Below, piece after piece: positions 45,745 to 52,655 of a stretch of DNA of 64,000 bases. Source of the DNA: Clostridium pasteurianum BC1 (GTDB taxonomy: Bacteria; Bacillota; Clostridia; Clostridiales; Clostridiaceae). Positions within the stretch are counted from its first letter, which is position 1; every line of letters starts with the position of its first letter. Below the pieces are notes generated by a model. The model saw only the letters and a program-made list of their open reading frames with translations. It was not told where the DNA came from and searched no databases. The stretch lies in the NCBI RefSeq assembly GCF_000389635.1, contig NC_021182.1, forward strand, positions 930,001 to 994,000, in the 5' to 3' direction. The translations under genes and the position numbers were made by a program.

Positions 45745-46569
45745 ATGAATGAGAGTGAAAATAACTTTTTAATAGAAAAAAGTAAACATATAAGAAGACT
45801 TACTGTAGATGAAATTGGTACTTTGGGAATTGGACATATTGGTGGTTCTCTATCTATAGTGGATGTGCTGGTTGTTCTATACTATAAACATATGAATATT
45901 GATCCAGGTAATCCCAAAAAAGAAGCCAGAGACAGATTTGTGTTATCAAAGGGACATGCAGGTCCAACACTATATTCCATTCTTGCAGATAAAGGCTACT
46001 TTCCACTAGAAGAACTTCATACTTTAAATCAGCCTGGGACTAATTTGCCAAGCCATTGTGACATGCTGAGAACTCCTGGTATTGATATGACAACAGGATC
46101 TTTAGGTCAGGGCCTATCCTGTGCAGTGGGTATGGCAAAGGCTTCAAAAATAAAGAAAGACAGTGCATATATTTATGCTGTGGTTGGAGATGGAGAGAGT
46201 CAGGAAGGGCAGATCTGGGAAGCAGCTATGCTTGCTTCACAATTAAAATTGAACAATTTAATTGCCTTCACTGATTACAATAAATTGCAGATAGACGGTG
46301 AGGTAAAGGATATAAATAATCTGGACTCTTTACAGGATAAATGGAAAGCCTTTGGATGGAATGTTATTAATGTAGCTGATGGTCATGATGTAAAAGAAAT
46401 AGATACTGCTGTTATAGAAGGAAAAAAATCTATGAAAAAACCTACAATGATTATCTTAAATACAATAAAAGGTAAAGGTGTTTCCTTTGTAGAGGACAAA
46501 GGGGCAGCTAATCACAATATGCCTTTTGGTGAAGAGGATAAAATAAAAGCGCTTCAGGAGCTAAATTAG
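45745..46569 (+). CDS. sqwG: Transketolase N-terminal (TPP-binding) subunit, 6-deoxy-6-sulfofructose transketolase
   Basis: 274 residues; the ATG at 45745 follows TTTTTGGAGGTTTGTAAT. It carries the thiamine-diphosphate motif GDGESQEGQIWEA...FTDYNKLQ (GDG to N spacing as in transketolases) and the conserved substrate-site SKGHAGPTLYS and TTGSLGQGLSCAVGMAKA. Split transketolases have this unit and the pyrimidine/C-terminal unit on adjacent genes, as here. The context indicates that it moves two-carbon units from sulfofructose and sulfoerythrulose to glyceraldehyde-3-phosphate, giving xylulose-5-phosphate each time. A duplicate housekeeping transketolase is the alternative, made unlikely by the locus. 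Confidence 0.85.
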   Translation: MNESENNFLIEKSKHIRRLTVDEIGTLGIGHIGGSLSIVDVLVVLYYKHMNIDPGNPKKEARDRFVLSKGHAGPTLYSILADKGYFPLEELHTLNQPGTNLPSHCDMLRTPGIDMTTGSLGQGLSCAVGMAKASKIKKDSAYIYAVVGDGESQEGQIWEAAMLASQLKLNNLIAFTDYNKLQIDGEVKDINNLDSLQDKWKAFGWNVINVADGHDVKEIDTAVIEGKKSMKKPTMIILNTIKGKGVSFVEDKGAANHNMPFGEEDKIKALQELN

Positions 46570-46582
46570 GAGGGGAATTTAT

Positions 46583-47536
46583 ATGTATGAAGATGTGGAA
46601 GTAAGACAGGTACTTGGAAATACTTTGGATAAAATAATGGAGAAGGATGATAGGATAGTAGTATTAGATGCAGATTTAGCCAAAGCTAACGGAACTATTT
46701 CGCTGAGAGAAAAGTATCCTGAAAGAGCCTTTGATATTGGTATAGCAGAGCAGAATATGACTTCAGTAGCTGCTGGCATGGCAGCTTACGGAATGATTCC
46801 CTTTATAGGTACATTTACTCCTTTTGCCAGCAGGAGAATATGTGATCAGATAACAATATCAGTTTGCTATGCAAATAGAAATGTAAAAATACTTGGAACA
46901 GACCCGGGGATTGCAGCAGAACTAAATGGTGGTACACACATGAGTTTTGAGGATATTGGAGTTTTGAGAAGTATTCCCAATATAGTAATTTATGAAGTAG
47001 TAGATGCTGTTCAGCTTGAAAAAGCATTACCTAAAATAATTAATTATGAGGGACCTGTATATATAAGAATGTTTAGAAAAGTTGCTCCTGTAGTATTTGA
47101 TGAAAACTATGAATTTGATCTATTTAAAGCAGATCTAATTAAAGAAGGAGCAGATGTAAGTATCTTTGCCACAGGAATAATGGTGAAGGAAGCTATTGAA
47201 GCAGAAAAAATATTAAGACAGGAAAATATAAATGCTGAAGTAATAAATATACACACCATTAAGCCAATAGACAGAGAAGCTGTAATAAAATCTGCACAAA
47301 AGACAGGGGCAGTAGTAACCTGTGAAAATCACAATATAATTGGAGGACTTAGAAGTGCCGTAGCGGAGGTATTAATAGAAGAAAATCCTGTACCTGTTAA
47401 GACAATAGGAATAAAAGATCATTTTGGAGAGGTTGGCTTTACTCCTTATCTATTAGAAAAGTATGGAATGACAAAAGAACATATAGTTAAGGCGGCAAAA
47501 GAAGTTATAAGTAAAAAATCTGGTTGTATGGTCTAA
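46583..47536 (+). CDS. sqwH: Transketolase C-terminal subunit, 6-deoxy-6-sulfofructose transketolase
   Basis: 317 residues, starting 13 bases after the N-terminal subunit with AGGAGGGGAATTTAT upstream. Pyrimidine-binding domain with the TPP-activating glutamate in FDIGIAEQNMTSVAAGMAAY, then FTPFASRRICDQI and the transketolase C-terminal domain (INIHTIKPIDREAVIKSAQK). It forms the heteromeric enzyme with SqwG. The histidine expected in HDSIGVGEDGPTHQP of full-length enzymes is replaced by a shorter TDPGIAAELNGGTHMSFEDI loop, the usual form in split transketolases. Confidence 0.85.
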   Translation: MYEDVEVRQVLGNTLDKIMEKDDRIVVLDADLAKANGTISLREKYPERAFDIGIAEQNMTSVAAGMAAYGMIPFIGTFTPFASRRICDQITISVCYANRNVKILGTDPGIAAELNGGTHMSFEDIGVLRSIPNIVIYEVVDAVQLEKALPKIINYEGPVYIRMFRKVAPVVFDENYEFDLFKADLIKEGADVSIFATGIMVKEAIEAEKILRQENINAEVINIHTIKPIDREAVIKSAQKTGAVVTCENHNIIGGLRSAVAEVLIEENPVPVKTIGIKDHFGEVGFTPYLLEKYGMTKEHIVKAAKEVISKKSGCMV

Positions 47537-47737
47537 AACATCCATACTGTTAATCTGAGGCTTTGAGTTGGAATATTACATCAAGCAATAAGACGTATTA
47601 ATCTCAAAGTAAGTTTTCATTTTCATTAGAATTGAAAAAACTTATTTAAAGTTTTGTATTATGACCATACAAAATCAGCTATGTCAAGGGGCTTAATGCC
47701 TTGAACATTAGATATTTACAACGGGAGATGTTTACGT

Positions 47738-49072
47738 ATGAATATAAAAATAGCATTTTTCTCACTTGCTCGTACTACCTTTTTTATGCCCAGTGCTGAG
47801 GAGAATTTTAAAAAATCCTGTGATATGTTGAAGGGAATCTTCAATAATATAAGTATACCAGAAGAGCTGCTTACTTCTCCAGAAATGCTGAGCGAATTCG
47901 CAGATACTCTGCCGCAGCAGGATTTAATTATCTATCAATGCAGTACCTTTGTAGGGGGGGAGTTTGTTACTGAACTAACTCGACGTTTTAATTGTCCTAT
48001 AGTTGTTTGGGCTGTAAGGGAGCCTTCTATTGATGGAGGACGCTTAAAGCTTAACTCTTTAACGGGAGCATTTTCTGCTGGTAACAGCATACGTATGCAG
48101 GGGCATCAGCATGAATTTGTTTTTGGAAATCCAGAGGAAGAGACTGTTATTACGAAATTGCGTAAAATTGGCAGTGCAGTGGAAATGACTAAAAAATTAA
48201 GGAATCTAGTTATAGGAGTAATAGGTTCACAGCCACAGGGTTTTGGCTTCGGTAATATAGATGAGGCTAAACTATCAGGTACCTTTGGCACTAGAATTGT
48301 GAGGACAGAGGCTGCAAGTATAATGAATAAGGCTTCTACTTATAGTAATGAGGAAATTGCTAAAGCTTTAGACGAGCTAAAGTCTCGTACAGAAGGCTAT
48401 GATAAAATGCCAGAGGAAAATTTGCAAAAATATGCTAGACTGCGCAGATCCTATGAAGACTTTATAGAAGAAACAGGAGCCGGTGCAGTGGCATCCCGCT
48501 GCTGGCCAGATTTTTTTACAGGCTTTGGAGCGCCGGTTTGTGCTGTACTCTCCATGTTAAATGATAACGGTATTGCCGCTTCCTGTGAAACAGATATTGG
48601 CGGTGTGATAAGTATGTTTATTGGTGCCGGTTTTAGTGGGGAGGCAACCTATTTTGGTGATCCGGTAGCAGTGGACGAAAAATGTGACAGCATAGTTTAC
48701 TGGCACTGCGGAGCTGGGGCAAGCACTCTTGCAAATGATAAAGAAGGCTCTAAACTAGGTGTTCATCCAAATCGTAAGATTGGACCAACTATGGAGTTTG
48801 GTCTTAAAAGCGGTGGAGTTACTGTATTAAGACTTGGAAAAGATAGAGATGGTTTTCGCATGTTTATTTTTAAAGGAGAAGCTTTAGAAGAGCCACAAAA
48901 GTTTTTTGGTACTTCTGTAACCGTAAGACCAGAAGGAGGAAAGGCTGCTGAAAAGATAGCAGAATTTGTTAGAGATGGCTGGGAGCCTCATTTTGTGGTT
49001 GCCTATGGTGATGTGACGGAAGAGATTAAGACTATGTGTAGTTTATTAGGCATTAAAGTTTTAAAGTATTAA
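47738..49072 (+). CDS. sqvD: L-fucose/arabinose isomerase-like protein, probable sulfoquinovose isomerase
   Basis: 444 residues of the fucose/arabinose isomerase fold, with the LIIYQCSTFVGGEFVTELTR and VVWAVREPSIDGGRLKLNSL segments of the substrate-free N-domains. Metal/active-site region: CWPDFFTGFGAPVCAVLSML, ASCETDIGGVISMF and YWHCGAGAS. It should convert sulfoquinovose to 6-deoxy-6-sulfofructose, the step before transketolase. In Firmicutes sulfoglycolysis this isomerase family replaces the YihS-type enzyme (family knowledge). A 201-base gap with a CAAGG/CCTTG hairpin precedes it; GGGAGATG lies upstream of the ATG. The substrate assignment rests on context. Confidence 0.78.
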   Translation: MNIKIAFFSLARTTFFMPSAEENFKKSCDMLKGIFNNISIPEELLTSPEMLSEFADTLPQQDLIIYQCSTFVGGEFVTELTRRFNCPIVVWAVREPSIDGGRLKLNSLTGAFSAGNSIRMQGHQHEFVFGNPEEETVITKLRKIGSAVEMTKKLRNLVIGVIGSQPQGFGFGNIDEAKLSGTFGTRIVRTEAASIMNKASTYSNEEIAKALDELKSRTEGYDKMPEENLQKYARLRRSYEDFIEETGAGAVASRCWPDFFTGFGAPVCAVLSMLNDNGIAASCETDIGGVISMFIGAGFSGEATYFGDPVAVDEKCDSIVYWHCGAGASTLANDKEGSKLGVHPNRKIGPTMEFGLKSGGVTVLRLGKDRDGFRMFIFKGEALEEPQKFFGTSVTVRPEGGKAAEKIAEFVRDGWEPHFVVAYGDVTEEIKTMCSLLGIKVLKY

Positions 49073-49239
49073 TAATAAAAGTTTCAAACATTAATAAAAT
49101 ATTCAATAATGTTTGTTTGCATTTTGTGTTGGAATATCAATTATATGAGTTTCAACCCATTTTATGTTTTGAAAATTACTATAACCACCACTCTTTTAGC
49201 AGGTGGTTATCAGTTTGTCCTATAATTAGCTGCTGTAAA

Positions 49240-49384
49240 TTCTGTTTATCCGATGACTACCCACCCTAATACTCCCACCTTCTTCAAATTGGGAGTAAAG
49301 AGTGGCTACGTCCCTGGATAACGACTTCTAACCATCAGAGGTCATAAACAAAAACTCCACCTGATGCCAAGAATTCTGTTTATC
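49240..49384 (+). repeat. TATCCGATGACTA repeat, intact long form, inside the sulfoquinovose locus
   Basis: Bounded by the 11-base direct repeat TTCTGTTTATC (49240-49250 and 49374-49384). Inside are GATGACTACCCACCCTAATA, a CTCCCAC/GTGGGAG-type hairpin, GTCCCTGGATAACGA and a CATCAGAGGT / ACCTGATG hairpin. It closely matches 10104-10304. The surrounding gap (49073-49492) has no gene. Confidence 0.8.
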
Positions 49385-49492
49385 AAAAAGTGGAGATGAG
49401 CAACTTCAGAAACTAGGTATTCATGTAAATTTAGTAGGATGAGTACAAGCTTCTGCTAAGTAATATTTATTGATACATGGGGGAAAATAATA

Positions 49493-50170
49493 ATGGATTT
49501 AAAACAATTGATAGAGACAAATAACCGTATAAATATTAAAGATATTCAGGATAAAGCCTTTACTAGATATGGGGAAATAATAGATGATTATGATTTTAAT
49601 GAGTTAACTAAATATATGGAGGAAAAGACACAAATACCCTCTGAAGGAAATATTTATATAGCTTCAGTTAGTGAAATGGAAAATACAAAAATAAGAGAAG
49701 AATTAGAAAATGAATTCTATGGTGAAATACCTATAGAAATAGGTTATTGTAATGGAAGTAATTCAACTTTAAATGGTCTTGAATATCATAAGGGCAGCGA
49801 GATAAATGTGGCTGTTACGGATATGGTGCTGCTCCTTGGGCAATTAAAAGATGTAAATAATAATAAATATGATTCCAGCAAGGTTGAAGCTTTCTTTGTT
49901 AAAAAGAGTACAGCAATACAGCTATATGAAACTACATTACATTTTGGCCCTTGCAAAACTTCAAAGGATGGCTTTAAATGTATAGTGATATTAATTAAAG
50001 GAACTAATGAGCCTTTAAGAGAAGCTACATTAAAACATAACAGAGATATACTTTTATTTGCAAAAAATAAATGGCTTTTAGCTCATCCGGAAAGAAAACT
50101 TCTTATTGAAAAAGGAGCCTATGCTGGAATAATTGGTGAGAATATTGAGATAAGATTTCAAAATGATTAG
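49493..50170 (+). CDS. DUF4867 family protein
   Basis: 225-residue protein of the DUF4867 family with cupin-like features. The conserved core is EIGYCNGSNSTLNGLEYHKG, SEINVAVTDMVLLLGQ and LYETTLHFGPCKTSKDGFKC, with His/Glu positions suited to metal binding. GTNEPL (residues about 168-173) closes the domain. GGGGGAAAATAATA precedes the ATG; the sulfoquinovosidase starts 12 bases after its stop. Members recur in Firmicutes sulfoquinovose gene clusters (family knowledge, from memory). A mutarotase- or isomerase-like accessory role is possible but unproven. Confidence 0.8.
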   Translation: MDLKQLIETNNRINIKDIQDKAFTRYGEIIDDYDFNELTKYMEEKTQIPSEGNIYIASVSEMENTKIREELENEFYGEIPIEIGYCNGSNSTLNGLEYHKGSEINVAVTDMVLLLGQLKDVNNNKYDSSKVEAFFVKKSTAIQLYETTLHFGPCKTSKDGFKCIVILIKGTNEPLREATLKHNRDILLFAKNKWLLAHPERKLLIEKGAYAGIIGENIEIRFQND

Positions 50171-50182
50171 GAGATTCAATAA

Positions 50183-52186
50183 ATGGAGTTTATTAAGATA
50201 GAAAATGGATTTAGTATACTGGTTAATGGTAAGAAAATAATTACTCATACTCTTGAAAGACCATGGATATATGCAGGAAAGGGAGAGGCCACCTATGATA
50301 TGTTTCGTGGTAATTTTAAAATAAAAGACTATTTAATAGAAAAGGTAGCTCTTGATGATTTTGAAGTCTATAAGAATGTTGATGGAGTAATAGTTACTTT
50401 TTCTAAAAGAGGACTTAATTCTTTAAAGGTTTTATTTACAGTAGAAGATGAAAGAACAGTAGTTAAATTTTTAGAAAATCCTGATAAACTAAATAGGCTT
50501 TGGCTGAGGATAGATGCTGAGAAGGAAGAACATATATATGGATGTGGAGAACAATTTTCAGATTTTGATTTAAGAGGAAAGAATTATCCGCTGTGGACTT
50601 CTGAGCAAGGTGTTGGGAGAAATAAAAATACTTATATAACTTTTAAGGCTGATGAACGTGGCAATGCTGGAGGGGATTATTATACTACATTTTTCCCACA
50701 GCCTACCTTTGTATCCAGCAGAAAATACTATTGCCATGTAGACAGCAGCGTCTATATGGATTTTGATTTTAGTCATGAGGAGTTTCATGAACTGCAAATA
50801 TGGGGTGTGCCAGAGAAATTGATTTTCGAAACAGGGGAAACCTATGTGAAATTAGTGGGAAAATTAACCGGACTCCTTGGAAAACAGCCAGAACTTCCTG
50901 AATGGGTTTATGAGGGTGTATGGCTTGGTATTCAAGGCGGAACAGAAGTAGTATTAAATAAATTGGAAAATGCTCTACAAAAGGGACTAAAAGTAGGCGG
51001 TATATGGGCTCAGGATTGGGAAGGAATAAGAATGACCTCCTTTGGAAAGCGGCTTATGTGGAACTGGCAGTGGAATAAAGAATTATACCCAAAGCTGGAT
51101 GTGAAAATAAAGGAACTTAGAGAAAGAGGAATAAGATTTTTAGGTTATATAAATCCTTATATTGCTGTAGAAGGTGATTTATTTAAGGAAGCCAGTAAAA
51201 GAGGATATTTAGCTAAGAATAATAATAATGAAGATTACTTGGTGGAATTTGGAGAGTTTTATGCAGGAGTAGTGGATTTTACCATACCTGAAGCCTGTGA
51301 ATGGTATAAGGGTGTAATCAAAAAAGAAATGATTGATTTTGGACTTTCTGGATGGATGGCTGATTTTGGTGAATATCTGCCAACAGATGTTATTTTAAAC
51401 AATGGAGTCAGTGCTGAAATAATGCATAATGCATGGCCTGCTATATGGGCGAAGATAAATAGAGAAGCAGTAGAAGAGGCAGGAAAGCTTCAGGATGTTA
51501 CATTCTTCATGAGAGCAGGTTATACAGGAAGTCAAAAATACTGCACAATGATGTGGGCAGGGGATCAAAATGTGGATTGGAGTTTGGATGATGGACTAGC
51601 TTCTGTAATTCCAGCAGCATTATCCCTAGGAATGACAGGATGGGGACTTCATCACAGTGATATTGGAGGCTATACTACTCTATTTGAAATGAAGAGAACA
51701 AAAGAATTATTTATGAGATGGGCTGAAATGGCTACCTTTACTGCAATAATGAGAACTCACGAAGGCAATAGACCAAAGGATAACTGGCAGTTCGATTCAG
51801 ATAAGGAAACGCTGCAGCATTTTGCAAAGATGAGCAGAATATATACTACTTTAAAACCATACACTAAAGCTCTGGTAAAGGAGAATTCAGAAACTGGAGT
51901 GCCTGTACAAAGACCTCTATTTATGCATTATGAACAGGATAAAAGGGCTTATGATATTAAATATGAATATTTATATGGAAGAGATATATTAGTGGCACCA
52001 GTTTATGAACCAGGTAAAGCTGTCTGGAAGGTATATCTTCCAGAAGATGAATGGGTGCATCTGTGGACTGGTGATGTATATAGGGGTGGAGAGATAGAAG
52101 TTGATGTACCACTTGGTAAACCGGCTGTATTTTACAGGAAAGCTTCTAAATATGTTGAGGTGTTTAAGGCGTTGACGGAGATTTAA
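50183..52186 (+). CDS. yihQ: Sulfoquinovosidase (GH31)
   Basis: Hydrolyses sulfoquinovosyl glycosides such as sulfoquinovosyl glycerol, the breakdown product of plant sulfolipid, to sulfoquinovose. 667 residues, no signal peptide, so it acts on imported substrate in the cytosol. Compared with E. coli YihQ (numbers shifted by 11) all key residues are present: nucleophile Asp394 (GWMADFGEYLP), acid/base Asp461 (MMWAGDQNVDW), and the sulfonate-recognition set Gln277, Arg290 and Trp293 (IWAQDWEGIRMTSFGKRLMW). Long stretches such as MRTHEGNRP and HHSDIGGYTTLFEMKR are shared. It is the last gene of the locus and the strongest single proof of its substrate. Confidence 0.96.
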   Translation: MEFIKIENGFSILVNGKKIITHTLERPWIYAGKGEATYDMFRGNFKIKDYLIEKVALDDFEVYKNVDGVIVTFSKRGLNSLKVLFTVEDERTVVKFLENPDKLNRLWLRIDAEKEEHIYGCGEQFSDFDLRGKNYPLWTSEQGVGRNKNTYITFKADERGNAGGDYYTTFFPQPTFVSSRKYYCHVDSSVYMDFDFSHEEFHELQIWGVPEKLIFETGETYVKLVGKLTGLLGKQPELPEWVYEGVWLGIQGGTEVVLNKLENALQKGLKVGGIWAQDWEGIRMTSFGKRLMWNWQWNKELYPKLDVKIKELRERGIRFLGYINPYIAVEGDLFKEASKRGYLAKNNNNEDYLVEFGEFYAGVVDFTIPEACEWYKGVIKKEMIDFGLSGWMADFGEYLPTDVILNNGVSAEIMHNAWPAIWAKINREAVEEAGKLQDVTFFMRAGYTGSQKYCTMMWAGDQNVDWSLDDGLASVIPAALSLGMTGWGLHHSDIGGYTTLFEMKRTKELFMRWAEMATFTAIMRTHEGNRPKDNWQFDSDKETLQHFAKMSRIYTTLKPYTKALVKENSETGVPVQRPLFMHYEQDKRAYDIKYEYLYGRDILVAPVYEPGKAVWKVYLPEDEWVHLWTGDVYRGGEIEVDVPLGKPAVFYRKASKYVEVFKALTEI

Positions 52187-52299
52187 TTCACCCCAGAGGC
52201 GAATTAAGGACAGAAATTAAAAATATACATAAATTACTCCACTGGGGTATTAACCAATGAGCATTATTACATAAATATTATGTGTTAATGCTCATTATT

Positions 52300-52421
52300 T
52301 TTATCCGATGACTAGTGGCTGTAATACTCCACCTACTAAAGGTGCAGATAACAGCCGCATGTCCCTGGATAATTCATCTAAACTTAATGGGAGTACAAAA
52401 TCCCATTAAGTTTAGATGAAT
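52300..52421 (+). repeat. TATCCGATGACTA repeat, intact form with perfect 20-bp hairpin, after the sulfoquinovosidase
   Basis: TTTATCCGATGACTAGTGGC, a short CCACCTACTAAAGGTG hairpin, ATAACAGCCGCATGTCCCTG, GATAA, then a perfect 20-bp inverted repeat (52373-52392 with 52401-52420) around GTACAAAA. It may double as the end of the locus, but no T-run follows. The rest of 52187-52655 is AT-rich with no gene. Confidence 0.8.
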
Positions 52422-52655
52422 TGATGTGATAAAATATGTATCTACATAGAATTTTGAAAATACAAAGCATATAAATATATATAAACTGCATAATATGTCA
52501 AAAAAAAGAGAATTCTTTTTTTATATTTTTGATTATTTAATATAGTATAATTATACGTAATGGTAAATATCAGTATCATTAAATAAAGTATATGAAATTT
52601 TTACTATAAATAACAAAAGTAAAAAGAACATTAATTGAAAGCAGAGGGATATGTA

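Noticed and set aside
45745-47536. Housekeeping transketolase or DXP synthase
   Set aside because: The split pair lies inside the sulfosugar locus between sulfoglycolysis genes. DXP synthase is a single long chain and would not fit the operon.
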